Below are positions 1 through 13,570 of a DNA stretch of 64,000 nucleotides, piece by piece. The translations under genes were made by a program, and so were the position numbers. The stretch spans positions 1-64,000 of the forward strand of contig NZ_SNZH01000004.1 in the NCBI RefSeq assembly GCF_004363655.1, read 5' to 3'. This DNA is from Tahibacter aquaticus (GTDB taxonomy: Bacteria > Pseudomonadota > Gammaproteobacteria > Xanthomonadales > Rhodanobacteraceae). How positions within the stretch are numbered: position 1 is the first letter of the stretch; every line of letters begins with the position of its first letter. The notes beneath the pieces were generated by a model, which was given only the letters and a program-made list of their open reading frames with translations, was not told where the DNA came from and ran no database searches.

Positions 1-530
1 CCGGGGGCGAAATCGGCGTGGATGGTGACGCGACCGTTTTCCGTGACCGAGGCGAGCAACGCGCTGGACAGGGCGTAGACCGTGCCTTCGCTGCGCGGCG
101 TGACGTCGTGCTCGGAGCCGTCGGCAGCCACGGCCGTGGCCTTGAGCTGGGACTCGGCGCCGGCGTCGAGCTGCCGCTGCGGCGCGCTGAGGCTCAAACC
201 CTGCGGCGACGGTGTGAACTGGCCGAACTGGATGGGGCCAAGTTCAACCTGGGCGTCCTGCAGCGGGTCGGTGAAGCCGGCGGCGCTCTGGCCCAGGGAA
301 CCGTCGGAACAAACGGCGCGGGCGCGGATTGCGCCGAGGGAACCGGGAATGCCGAACACGATGTAGCTGCCGTCGGCGGCCAACGGGGCGTTGCGGTTGC
401 CGGCGGTGACGACGCAGCTGGCACCCGGCGGCGGCACGCTGTTGGCCTGGGCCAGCGCGGTGCCGGACAGCAGCCAGCAGCAGGCGCCCAGCAGCGCACG
501 ACGGAATCGCGTTCCCACGGCAGTTCCCAT
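1..530 (-). CDS. Secreted protein of unknown function, 3' end cut by window edge
   Basis: The reading frame opens at an ATG (530-528) with an AGGGGA ribosome site a few bases upstream and stays open to the window edge, so about 176 residues are visible and the C-terminus is missing. The N-terminus is a clear signal peptide: twin Arg after ~10 residues, a Leu/Ala/Cys-rich core and an ALAQA cleavage site. The mature part is Ala/Pro/Gly-rich. Its last ~50 visible residues (QLKATAVAADGSEHDVT onward) have the spacing of a bacterial Ig-like (Big_2-type) beta-sandwich, an inference from pattern only. Probably exported or cell-surface. No functional partner is visible. Confidence 0.6.
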   Translation of the reverse strand, partial: MGTAVGTRFRRALLGACCWLLSGTALAQANSVPPPGASCVVTAGNRNAPLAADGSYIVFGIPGSLGAIRARAVCSDGSLGQSAAGFTDPLQDAQVELGPIQFGQFTPSPQGLSLSAPQRQLDAGAESQLKATAVAADGSEHDVTPRSEGTVYALSSALLASVTENGRVTIHADFAP

Positions 531-1193
531 GATGTCCCCTGTAGCTCCCGACCGCATTGACTGCCGCAACGACGCTGCTTCTCGCACCCCGAGGTGCATC
601 GCCGTATGTGACGGGCGAGTCACCCGCCTCGCGCTGCAACGAAGCACGGTGCTGACCGAGGTAGCTGCTTCTGTGTAAAACGCGAATTCGCGCCAAACGT
701 GATCACGGCATCCGAGCCGGCCACCATCCCAGAACGGTCGGCGCGGCTAACCCATAGTCCGATCGACTTCCCCAGGGAGGCAAGAAATTCCCGCCATGAC
801 GTCAAAAAGCCCCCGTTCGCCAAAAACGTACTGCTACGCCAACAGTCGCCAGTCGCTGAGCAAGTTCCGCGCCTAGCGTACTGGAACCATGAACGGCCTG
901 CCCCGCGCCGACGCCATCTGTCCGTGTGGCAGCTCGGCAGCATTAGCCTTCCGAAGGAACACTGCCGACTGCTTGCTCGTATGCTGACTTTTTAGGCTCT
1001 TACTTGCTAGCTAAAAATTGCCAGGCACGCTCACGTTCCTACGCGCGGACGACCCGCCTGATTGCGCGCGTACGCAGACGTACGGCGCAGCAAAGGAACT
1101 AGCCGCAACATTTCCGTGCGCTTCAGCTTGTGAGGTCGCGCTCGATACATCCGCTTACGTTGAGATGGATGCCCCGCACTGCGATAGCGAGGT
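531..1193. other. Non-coding stretch, nothing recognised
   Basis: Several short open frames occur on both strands, but none has a ribosome site, a recognisable family or protein-like composition. No tRNA cloverleaf, IS end or terminator was found. It separates the secreted-protein gene from the XRE repressor and is probably the upstream region of the former. Confidence 0.4.
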
Positions 1194-1517
1194 CTACGTG
1201 TCCACCGCTCGCTCAATCTCGGCGAGAAAGGCATCTTGTCGCCCCTTGGACAACGCAGCGAAGGCCAGAAGCAAACGCGCTTGGCGATCGTCATCGGCGA
1301 ACAGATAAGCCAACGGAACACCCAAGGCTTGCGCGAGGCGCCCAGCCGTCTCGAGGTCAGGCTCATGCACACCGGTTTCATACCGGTTAATACGCGTGCT
1401 GGCCACGAACTCATCCAGTCCTGCTGCAATCCCGAGGTCCTTCTGCGACATGCGCGCACCCGTGCGCGCAGCTTTCAGCCGTGCGCAGAAAACTGCTTTG
1501 GGCGACGACTTCCGCAT
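1194..1517 (-). CDS. XRE-family HTH transcriptional regulator
   Basis: A 107-aa cytoplasmic DNA-binding protein. Residues ~12-75 form a Cro/CI-type helix-turn-helix: LKAARTGARMSQKDLGIAAG, then the recognition helix ending in RINRYETGVHEPD, then the conserved GVPLAYLF segment. The tail is a short helix with no obvious ligand domain, so it is probably a simple dimeric repressor. It is divergent from the membrane-protein gene that starts at 1657. The shared intergenic region carries two near-perfect CTACGA-type palindromes, the expected kind of site for such a protein. It probably represses itself and the divergent gene (inference). Confidence 0.88.
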   Translation of the reverse strand: MRKSSPKAVFCARLKAARTGARMSQKDLGIAAGLDEFVASTRINRYETGVHEPDLETAGRLAQALGVPLAYLFADDDRQARLLLAFAALSKGRQDAFLAEIERAVDT

Positions 1518-1541
1518 GCTCCGACCAGACTGAACGGGAGC

Positions 1542-1590
1542 CTACGAGAGTCGTAGTTTTCGCTTGTACACGATACTACGTTTATCGTAG
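1542..1590. promoter_or_regulatory. Paired palindromic operators between XRE gene and divergent gene
   Basis: CTACGAGAGTCGTAG (1542-1556) and CTACGTTTATCGTAG (1576-1590) are two inverted repeats with the same outer arms. Their centres are 34 bp apart, about three helical turns. Paired 15-bp palindromes between an XRE gene and its divergent neighbour are typical of cooperative Cro/CI-like binding. That the neighbouring XRE protein is the binder is inferred. Confidence 0.65.
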
Positions 1591-1656
1591 CTTTCAGCGC
1601 AACCAGGGCCGCCTTGGTATCGCCGTCCTGCTCACGATCATCAAGGGGAGTAGCCA

Positions 1657-2304
1657 ATGAACGCCGCAGTCGCGAGCCGGCCCCGTGCCAGCATTCATGA
1701 GAGTTCGTATGTCGCTACGCCCACGGCGGATGGCTGGACTCAGTTCAACGTAGTCGGCGCGAAGGGCACCACTGCCCCGTGGTTGTTGCTGCCGATCGGT
1801 ACATTTATGGGCGGTTACGCCGCTTCGGGGATGTACAAAGGTTTGCTCCCGGCGGTCATTGTCGGGATCGTCATGGGCTTCATTTTGGCAGGCTCCTACG
1901 TCTTCAGCCGCGCCGGTTCATTGTCCAAGTTTCGCAGCCGCCGTGCACCTGCGGGCACATTTTCTGTGGGTCTGCACGGCATCCGATTGCGCAACGGTCG
2001 CCTCATCGAAGTGCGACGAATTCGCCGTTTGATCTGCCGGAATGTGCAGACAGCGGGCACTGGAATTTTCGTCGGTGGCAATGGTGTAGCAGGTGGACTG
2101 GCCGCCGCCGGTGCAGCACGACATCTCGCTGATGCCGAGGCATACGTCCCGATCTCATTTCAGCTGGAGTTGGAGGCGGACGGCCGCACGGTCCCAGTTG
2201 TCGGGTGCCTGACGGTGGCGACCGCAAATGCGCTGATCGAAGACGTTTCGCGAGCGATGAATTTCCGTCCGTCGTTCCATGAAAGCGGAGGCGAAGCCTC
2301 ATAG
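1657..2304 (+). CDS. Two-TM membrane protein of unknown function
   Basis: 215 aa from ATG 1657, preceded by AAGGGGAG. Residues ~43-60 and ~64-85 form two hydrophobic helices separated by a short MYKG-type loop. A basic cytoplasmic-looking domain of ~120 residues follows, with a Gly/Ala-rich segment near residues 135-155. No family was recognised. It diverges from the XRE repressor gene across the CTACGA palindromes, so its expression is probably controlled by that repressor. Its job could be envelope- or plasmid/phage-related; nothing in the sequence decides this. Confidence 0.6.
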   Translation: MNAAVASRPRASIHESSYVATPTADGWTQFNVVGAKGTTAPWLLLPIGTFMGGYAASGMYKGLLPAVIVGIVMGFILAGSYVFSRAGSLSKFRSRRAPAGTFSVGLHGIRLRNGRLIEVRRIRRLICRNVQTAGTGIFVGGNGVAGGLAAAGAARHLADAEAYVPISFQLELEADGRTVPVVGCLTVATANALIEDVSRAMNFRPSFHESGGEAS

Positions 2305-2411
2305 CTAAGGCCGTCGAGCCCTCGGCGGCACTGCGGCGCAACGTGGGCCTGAGTCTCGCGGCTTTAGTGACCCGCGGCGGCACTGTGGTTTGCTGCGTAT
2401 AGCCAGCTGTC

Positions 2412-2698
2412 ATGGTGGCACTGGGCGCCGGGGCAGCGCTCGCTGGGCTGGTGTCCGCTGCGCCTGCCCTAGTCTGGATGTCGGCGCACAAGCGTGGGTG
2501 TTCGGTGTGTCGGCTGCAATGCTCGCTGCATCGGGCCTAGTGCTGTGGCGCACGCGCCGGCTGCTGTGTCCAGCCGACCCGAAGTTGGCTCAGCATTGCA
2601 CGCCCATCAGGCGGGCCAGCGTGGTGCTGTGGATCGTCGCCTTGAGCTGCACGGCTATCGGTGCCCTGCTCGCTTTTGCGCTGCCATTGCGGCGGTAA
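2412..2698 (+). pseudogene. Decayed MerT-like small membrane protein
   Basis: Two overlapping plus-strand frames look like parts of one small membrane protein. The first (ATG 2412) reads MVALGAGAALAGLVSAAPAL and then goes out of frame. The second carries on with AWVFGVSAAMLAASGLVLW, a Cys segment RRLLCPADPKLAQHC and a final helix VVLWIVALSCTAIGALLAFA, ending at 2698. Helix, two-Cys loop, helix resembles MerT-type mercury/metal uptake proteins, but the Cys pair expected in the first helix is absent. A frameshift near 2480 would explain the split. It lies beside a metal-efflux operon. The family assignment is weak. Confidence 0.35.
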
Positions 2699-2834
2699 CC
2701 GGCAAGACGTGGCGGCGGCAACCGCTGCCGCCACGAACACTATGCGCCCCGCTAGCTCGACTTGCCGTGGTAATCCCACGAATTTCCTGTTTTCGACCGA
2801 TGCTGTGCATGGCTGAGCTGCGCCAAAGCCGTCA

Positions 2835-2860
2835 CCGCCGGGCGCGATCACGCCCGGCGG
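2835..2860 (-). terminator. Strong hairpin after the first czc operon
   Basis: CCGCCGGGCG and CGCCCGGCGG form a perfect 10-bp stem around a 6-nt loop, just past the stop codon of the last gene of the minus-strand metal operon (2869). The following T-run is weak, so this may be a partial or Rho-aided terminator or an mRNA-stabilising hairpin. Confidence 0.6.
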
Positions 2861-2868
2861 TAGGTGGC

Positions 2869-3117
2869 TCAGTGCTCGTGCTCGGCCTTGACCGCCTCGT
2901 CGGCCTTCGCCTTTGCTGCTTTCTTGGCCGCTTCGCACTTGTCGTGCGCGGCCTTCACTGCCGGCTCCTTGAGGTCGATGGTGGCCGGATCCTTGCCCTG
3001 GAACTGGGCACATTCGGCCGGTGCCGCAGCGGCGCGGCGGTGAGCAGCCGGGTCGTGGGCGAGCGCCGGAAAAGCGGCAGCCGCCAACAGGGCGGCAATG
3101 AGCAAACGGGTGTTCAT
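2869..3117 (-). CDS. Small secreted Lys/His-rich protein of metal cluster
   Basis: 82 aa with an AGGAGA ribosome site. Residues 1-20 are a signal peptide (MNTRLLIAALLAAAAFPALA). The mature ~60-aa protein starts HDPAAHRR, contains a pair of Cys (in PAECAQF and HDKCEAAKK), is rich in Ala/Lys/Glu helix, and ends AEHEH. The His and Cys residues suggest periplasmic metal binding, but no named family was recognised. It is the last gene of the czc/hupE operon. A truncated relative with the same AHD/EAAKK/KAEHEH tail lies at 54618-54716, so this is a family recurring in metal loci of this genome. Confidence 0.7.
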   Translation of the reverse strand: MNTRLLIAALLAAAAFPALAHDPAAHRRAAAAPAECAQFQGKDPATIDLKEPAVKAAHDKCEAAKKAAKAKADEAVKAEHEH

Positions 3118-3191
3118 GATTTTCTCCTAGAAATCTCGCCGCTATAGAAAAAGCACCGCCTGCCGGCGGACGGGCGGTGCCGTGGGTCAGC

Positions 3192-3800
3192 TCAGGGTCG
3201 GAACAGCTCGCTGTAGAAGCCACTCACGGTCACGGTGACCGTGACCGGCGCGGTGCCGTTGTTGTGCCAATACCAGCCGTGCGTGCCTTCGAACGGCGCA
3301 GTGAATGTCCCGGCTGCGGAGGCGGCATCTGCCTGCCAGTAGCTGGTAAAGACGTCTTTGGCGGCGTTGATTTCCTCGCCGTGCATGTCGAACTCCACCG
3401 GACCGGCACCGGTCGACCAACTGAAGGTGTAGTGCTCGCCCTTGCGCATGCGCGCCTTGATTTCGGCGCCCTGGTCCGGCGCGAGCGTGACCTGCATCTC
3501 GCCCGTGCGGAACGGCGTGGCGATCTGGATCACATACGCGTTGCTGACGAGGTTAGCCGGCACCGCAGGCGCTGCGCCCGCAGCTACAGCGGGCGCCGGT
3601 GCAACGGTCTTGGGCGGCGGGGCGCCGGCACTCATGCCGAGCAGGCCGAGCTTGCGGCCGATGCCGGTCGGATCGATGTTGTGCTCAGCGGGCAACACGG
3701 TGGTTACGAGGATGACGGCGGCGACCGCCATCGCGATCAATGTGGCCTGGACGAGTTTACGCCGCGTCGGCAGCGGATTGAGGATAGTGTTGAACGTCAT
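3192..3800 (-). CDS. Membrane-anchored periplasmic protein of czc cluster
   Basis: Read from ATG 3800, 11 residues inside the longest frame, because that start lies just past the upstream hupE stop and directly before a short basic segment and a single N-terminal membrane helix (about residues 18-38). An Ala/Pro linker follows, then a ~120-aa domain with beta-rich sequence including FRTGEMQVTLAPDQGAEIKA, a Trp/His-rich segment (GTHGWYWHNNG) and a terminal beta strand. Proteins of this type sit beside HupE and CzcA in metal clusters and are usually named 'transmembrane anchor protein'. Its function is unknown; the periplasmic domain with His/Glu could handle metal. Confidence 0.7.
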   Translation of the reverse strand: MTFNTILNPLPTRRKLVQATLIAMAVAAVILVTTVLPAEHNIDPTGIGRKLGLLGMSAGAPPPKTVAPAPAVAAGAAPAVPANLVSNAYVIQIATPFRTGEMQVTLAPDQGAEIKARMRKGEHYTFSWSTGAGPVEFDMHGEEINAAKDVFTSYWQADAASAAGTFTAPFEGTHGWYWHNNGTAPVTVTVTVSGFYSELFRP

Positions 3801-3810
3801 GTGTCGGATC

Positions 3811-9008
<5,198 letters not shown>

Positions 9009-9012
<4 letters not shown>

Positions 9013-10313
9013 GGGGTGACCTCCGTAGCGGTGACGCCGAGGCTTCGGCCGGCCAACCGCTCAAGTTCGACGAACAACAGGTGATAGTTGCTGGCGGCCG
9101 ATACGGCTTCGCTGCGCACGATCAGCAGCTGCTGCTGGGCGTCCACCAGTTCGAGGTAGGAATAGCGGCCGGCACCGAAGCCTTTTTCAGTGGCCTTCAG
9201 CGTGCGCTCGGCTTCCGGAATGACCTTCTCGCGCAGCGAGGCGACTTGAGTGCGGGCGTGCAGCAGCTCCTGGTAGAGCGCATACATCGTGCGATAGAGG
9301 TCCGCCCGTGCCGCTTCAGCATCCGCATCGACGGCGTCGCGGCGAAACTCCGCCTCGCGCTCATACGGTGCGGCGCGGGCCGCACTGCCGAACGGCACCG
9401 ACAGGCTGAACACAAAGGCTTGATCGCTGCTCGCCTGCAACCGACGCACACCGGCGTTGAAGGTCAGATCGGGCTTGCGAGCGGCTCGGGCCAGTGCCAG
9501 CCGGGCTTCTTCGACACGGCGCGCCGAGGCGTAGCGCGCCAGATCCGGATTGCGCTCCAGCGCCTCGATCAGGCGGTCCAGGGACTCGGGTTCGGGCAGG
9601 TCGAAGAACGCGGATTCGGCCCGGCTGAACTCGGGTTCGCGTGCGTTCCAGGTGGCCGCCAATGCCACACGTGAACTCTTGAGCTCGTGCTCGGCGTGTT
9701 CTTCGGCGATGGTCGCTCGCGCCACGAGGATGCGGGCCTTGCCGGCTTCGGCTTCGCCGGCCTTGGCCGCGCGCACGCGCTGCTCGACCAGTTCGCCGCT
9801 GCGGTTGGCCAGAGCCGTAGCTTGGCGGGTCAGTGCCAGCGCCTCCTGGTCGGCCGCCACCTCGATGTAGCGCCGGGCGACTTCGGCCAGCAAGTCCAGA
9901 CGGGACACGTCCTGGTCGGCCATCAGTAGTGCCTTGTCGGCATCGACCTGATCGACGCGGCGCTCACGCTTGCCGCCCCGCTCGATGACGGTGCCCAGGC
10001 GCAGCGTGGCTTCCAGCCCGCTGGTGCCGCTGACGCGGCCGGTGCCGAGGAAGTTTTCCGCTTCAACAGTGCCGTGCCAGGCCGGCTTGAGGTTGGCTTG
10101 ATCGCGGCGGGCGTCCTGCGCCCGCAGGGAGAAGCCGGCGGCCCGCAGGGCCGGGTTGTCCTGCAATACGCGCTGGATCGCGTCGGCGAGGGTGAGTTGG
10201 GGGTAGGTTTGAGACGCAGCCATCGGCGCCACGGGCGCGCGCGGCTCGGTCGCCGCAGCGGCCAGCATCGGGCCTGCCAGTAAAGCAAGTCCGGCGAATA
10301 GGAAACGGGACAC
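9009..10313 (-). CDS. czcC: TolC-family outer-membrane channel, CzcC type (first copy)
   Basis: The start is set at GTG 10313, which has AGAGGA seven bases upstream and is followed directly by a signal peptide (SRFLFAGLALLAGPMLAAAA). The frame continues further upstream but without a good ribosome site. The ~434-aa protein has the two repeated coiled-coil halves of outer-membrane efflux proteins: YPQLTLADAIQRVLQDNPAL at the start of the first, and long Ala/Arg/Glu helices. It forms the outer-membrane exit duct for the CzcA/CzcB pump. It is the first of the pump genes, downstream of the CzcI-like gene. Confidence 0.92.
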
Positions 10314-10397
10314 GAGGAAATCCTCTGACGAAGAAAACGAGCCGTGCAAACGCACGGACCGGACGGCCGTTAGGGAAACGGCCCTGGACGTCAGGGA

Positions 10398-10841
10398 TCA
10401 GGCGATGGGAGGGCGGAACGGCGTGTCGGGGTGGCTGTCGCGGGGCGGCTGCTCGTTGGCCGGCAAGGCGAGCAACAGCACTTCGGGCGCAGCCCCCTGG
10501 AACGACCACGTCGGCGGCATACCGGGAGAAGCGCCACCGGTGTGGGTATGGCCGAGGTTCTGCAGATCGGTCTCGGGATCGCCGCTGTGACGGTGACCGT
10601 GCTCGTCGGCACCGGAAGACGCCACGGCTTCGTGGGCATGCCCGTCAACGTGATCGTCGTCGTGCTCGCCGGTGTCGGCCATCGAAACAGCCAGCCCAGC
10701 CACCGCGTGACGATGCACGTGACCGTGAGAGGCCACCACGTTTTGCACCAGCAGTCCCAGCAGAGCCAGCCACGCCAACGCGAAGGTCACCGCGTTACGG
10801 CGGACCTTGAACGTGCGGGAGTGGCGACGGGATGAGGGCAT
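10398..10841 (-). CDS. His-rich CzcI-like secreted protein (copy 1)
   Basis: 147 aa with a basic N-terminus and one hydrophobic segment (TFALAWLALLGLLVQNVVAS), then a His-dense mature part (HGHVHRHAV, EHDDDHVDGHAHEA, DEHGHRHSGDP, LGHTHTGG) and the C-terminus PFRPPIA. The position, heading the czcCBA operon on the same strand, and the size fit the CzcI class of small periplasmic metal-responsive proteins, but assignment to CzcI is by context rather than clear homology. Two other genes here (12980-13396, 29837-30250) end in the same RPPIA tail and also sit beside metal exporters. Likely periplasmic metal binding or sensing. Confidence 0.75.
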   Translation of the reverse strand: MPSSRRHSRTFKVRRNAVTFALAWLALLGLLVQNVVASHGHVHRHAVAGLAVSMADTGEHDDDHVDGHAHEAVASSGADEHGHRHSGDPETDLQNLGHTHTGGASPGMPPTWSFQGAAPEVLLLALPANEQPPRDSHPDTPFRPPIA

Positions 10842-10947
10842 GGTCCATTCATCTTAGGGGACGGCCAGCAGCGGCCGCAATCGCTGGAAGTCACCTGAGA
10901 CGGAACGCCGCACCCCTGCCCGGCCCTCAGGCGGACCGACTTGAAGC

Positions 10948-10960
10948 GAGAATCGTTCTC
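10948..10960 (+). promoter_or_regulatory. Fur-box-like palindrome upstream of truncated PepSY gene
   Basis: GAGAATCGTTCTC is a perfect inverted repeat 38 bp before the PepSY start codon. It matches the GAGAAT/ATTCTC arms of gammaproteobacterial Fur boxes. PepSY-TM genes are commonly Fur-controlled and linked to siderophore receptors. The assignment is by pattern only. Confidence 0.5.
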
Positions 10961-10997
10961 AGGACGTATGGCGCCGTTTTGACCAGGGGTGGCTGCG

Positions 10998-11459
10998 GTG
11001 CTGAAGAAAATCCTGTTCCAGACCCATTGGCTCCTCGGCATTACGGCCGGTGTGGTCCTCGGCATCGTCGGGGCGACCGGTGCGCTGCTGTCTTTCGAGG
11101 GACTAATCCAGGCCTGGATCAACCGCGAGGTGCGCACGGTCGAAACCCGTGCCACCCCCGCCCTGCCCCTGGCCCAGCTGGCGGCTGAAGCGCGGCGGCA
11201 GATGCCCGATCACCGGCTGGTCAGCCTCGCGCTGTCGGCCAGCCCCACCGACAGCGTGCGCGCGACGTTCTCGCCGAATGCGCCGCCCGTGCCCGGAGCC
11301 AATGCAGTGCGTGGCGGCGGCGGTCGGGGCAGTCCGCCCACGCAAACGCGTTACCTTGATCCCTACACCAGAGCCCTAGTCGCCGCCGCCCGCACGCGCG
11401 GCCAGGAGTTCTTTCGCGGCACACGTTCGCTGCATCGGTGGCTGGCCTGCGCCAGCTGA
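10998..11459 (+). pseudogene. Truncated PepSY-associated membrane protein
   Basis: GTG 10998 has AGGGG eight bases upstream. The start LKKILFQTHWLLGITAGVVL, with the first membrane helix running on to ALLSFEGLIQAWIN, and the later segment RGQEFFRGTRSLHRWLA are hallmarks of PepSY-TM (iron-regulated membrane) proteins, which are normally ~350-500 aa. Here the frame stops after about 153 residues, just where the second membrane helix should begin, and the sequence then runs into the 3' end of the opposing MFS gene. So the gene has lost its last two-thirds, probably at an insertion or rearrangement join near 11450. A Fur-like box lies upstream. Confidence 0.75.
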
Positions 11460-11535
11460 TCGAAGAAGACCGCTACCGCCGCGACCTCTATCAATGCCGG
11501 CCCTCCGCCGCAGGCTGGGCCTGGGCGGAGATTTC

Positions 11536-12870
11536 TCAGCGCGGCCAGCGTTCGTGCTGGGCGTCGATGACGAAGGCGTGCGCATGCCCCCCACGGGTGG
11601 TGCGACCGTGCTCCGCCCAATGCGGATCGTCTTCCGGCAACCCCTCGTGCCGGTGCGGCACCACAACGGGATCGTGGGCCGGCCAAGCGCGCCAGGCCAG
11701 GAGCAGTCCTACCGCAGCCAGCACGGCCAGCGCCCCGAGGGCCGTCCCAAGTCCAAAGCGTGCACCCACCCAGCCGGCCAGCAGGTAGGCCACCAGCCAG
11801 CAGATGTGGGACAGCGAGAACTGTGCGGCGAACAGGAACGGCAGGTCGCTCTGCTGCGCCGAGCGCCGCAGCAACCTGCCCCCAGGCGTGACCAGCGCGG
11901 CGTACGCCCCGCCGAGCAACGGCCACGTCAGCCCGATGGCTAGCCAGCCGCCCGCGAGACCGGCTTGCCAAGCGGCGGTCAGGCCCGCCAGCACGAGGGC
12001 CATGGCCAGGGCCGCCGTCAGCATGATGCGCCGGTCGCTCAGGCGATCCAGAAGCTTGGGCAGGACCAGCGCTACAGCCATCGAGCCCGCACCGAAGGCC
12101 GCCAACGCCCAGGCCACTTGGCGCTCGCCGCCGCCGAGTACTGTGCGCACCAGGACCACGGTATTGACGAACACCATGGCACCGCCCGCTGCAGCGACCA
12201 GGTTCAGGGCCAGCAGGCCGCGCAGCCGGGGCGTGCGGACGTAGGTGCGGATGCCCCGCAGCGCCCGCGCATAGGGGCTTCCCGCTTGCGCAGCCGCAGC
12301 CGCCACCGGAAACGTCGTGCCGAGCACCAGGGCCGCCGACGCGAGGAAGCCCAGCGAGGTGCCGGCAAACAGGCCATGGAAGTTCACCACGGTCAGCAGC
12401 GCCGCCGCCAAGGCCGGGCTGAGCAGGCTTTCCAGGTCGTAGGCCAGGCGCGACAGCGACAGCGCCCGCGTGTAGTCACGTTCGTCGGGCAGCACTTTCG
12501 GGATGGTGGCTTGGAATAGCGGGGTGAAGCAGGCCGATGCCGACTGCAGCAAGGCGATCACCAGGTAGATCTGCCAGATGTCGTTCACGAACGGCAGCGC
12601 CACGGCCGCAGCGGCGCGTGCGAGATCCAATGCGATCAGGGCGCGCTTTCGCCAGTGGGGTGGCACGGTCGCCCCAGCCAACGGCGCAAGTAGAATGTAT
12701 ACCGTCATCTTGATGGCCAGCGCGGTGCCGAGAACGGCACCGGCCTGGGCACCGGCCAGGTCGTAGGCCAGCAGCGCGAGCGCCACCGTCGCCAGGCCGG
12801 TGCCGACCAGCGCGAGCACTTGAGCCAGAAATAGCCGCCGGAACGTGGCGTGTTTGAGCACATCGATCAT
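11536..12870 (-). CDS. MFS exporter with His-rich C-terminal tail
   Basis: 444 aa, about 12 membrane helices. It begins MIDVLKHATFRRLFLAQVLA, and the loop after helix 2 holds PPHWRKRALIALDLARA, an MFS motif A-like stretch. The last ~45 residues are soluble and metal-ligand rich (HRHEGLPEDDPHWAEHGRTT, then GGHAHAFVIDAQHERWP). This architecture is known from MFS proteins embedded in czc loci and suggests export of a divalent cation, with the tail acting as a cytoplasmic sensor or chaperone (inference). It is followed on the same strand by nothing and preceded by a CzcI-like gene at 12980. It opposes the broken PepSY gene. Confidence 0.87.
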   Translation of the reverse strand: MIDVLKHATFRRLFLAQVLALVGTGLATVALALLAYDLAGAQAGAVLGTALAIKMTVYILLAPLAGATVPPHWRKRALIALDLARAAAAVALPFVNDIWQIYLVIALLQSASACFTPLFQATIPKVLPDERDYTRALSLSRLAYDLESLLSPALAAALLTVVNFHGLFAGTSLGFLASAALVLGTTFPVAAAAAQAGSPYARALRGIRTYVRTPRLRGLLALNLVAAAGGAMVFVNTVVLVRTVLGGGERQVAWALAAFGAGSMAVALVLPKLLDRLSDRRIMLTAALAMALVLAGLTAAWQAGLAGGWLAIGLTWPLLGGAYAALVTPGGRLLRRSAQQSDLPFLFAAQFSLSHICWLVAYLLAGWVGARFGLGTALGALAVLAAVGLLLAWRAWPAHDPVVVPHRHEGLPEDDPHWAEHGRTTRGGHAHAFVIDAQHERWPR

Positions 12871-12979
12871 CGAAACCTCCCGGGCGCGCGCCGACTGACG
12901 GCGCGGCCGCTTCCGCTTAGTCGTTCAAACCCGATCGCGCAGCCCGTCGGGCGTTCGCGAAGCCGCTAACAGGGCCGGC

Positions 12980-13396
12980 TCAGGCGATGGGAGGTCGAAA
13001 AACGGAGTCGCGGGGATCGTCGCCCGGCGGACGGAGCGGTTCGGAGGAACGCGGCATCTCGGCCAACCCGTCAGCCGGAACGAGCCGCCACGGCGAGGAC
13101 GGCAACAGTGGAACGGCGCCGGCGGCGTGCGTGTGCCCGATGGTCAGGAGGTCGTGGAACGGGTCGCCCGAATGCCGGTGTTCCGGCACTCCATCCGCAG
13201 CGTGGTGGGTAGCCAGCGTCCCCAACGATGCCTCGGCGACGTGATCCGACCCAGGCCCATACACGCCAACCAGCATCGGCATCCCGTTGATGGCCTGAAG
13301 GACCATCAACGCCATCAAGACGCGAGCAAACAGCATCCAGCCCGAAGGTCTGGACCCAGGCCATACGCGAACGCGGCGGAAGCGACGGCAGTGCAT
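12980..13396 (-). CDS. CzcI-like secreted protein (copy 2)
   Basis: Read from ATG 13396, which directly precedes a basic segment and a hydrophobic helix (WMLFARVLMALMVLQAINGM). Upstream codons in the same frame look non-coding. The mature part has HAADGVPEHRHSGDP, LLTIGHTHAAGA and a Pro-rich end finishing VFRPPIA. The blocks HRHSGDP, GHTH and RPPIA are shared with the 10398-10841 protein, so the two are paralogues. It lies just upstream of the His-tailed MFS gene on the same strand (~110 nt gap) and could be cotranscribed with it. Probably periplasmic metal binding. Confidence 0.65.
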   Translation of the reverse strand: MHCRRFRRVRVWPGSRPSGWMLFARVLMALMVLQAINGMPMLVGVYGPGSDHVAEASLGTLATHHAADGVPEHRHSGDPFHDLLTIGHTHAAGAVPLLPSSPWRLVPADGLAEMPRSSEPLRPPGDDPRDSVFRPPIA

Positions 13397-13570
13397 GGTC
13401 ACGATGGTAGGGGGCAGTGGGTGAAGGGGCAATGTGGCACGTCGGAGAGTCAAGCGATCGCGCACCGATTCGGCAAGCTTTTGGACCATGCAGTGCGCCA
13501 CAAGACTGCGAAATGCAATGGTAGGCTGCATCCGAAGCTACACAATGTCGCCTAACAGCACGGTGAAGTC

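Noticed and set aside
620-943. 107-codon minus-strand frame in the left intergenic region
   Set aside because: No ribosome site, odd composition, no recognisable family; treated as non-coding.
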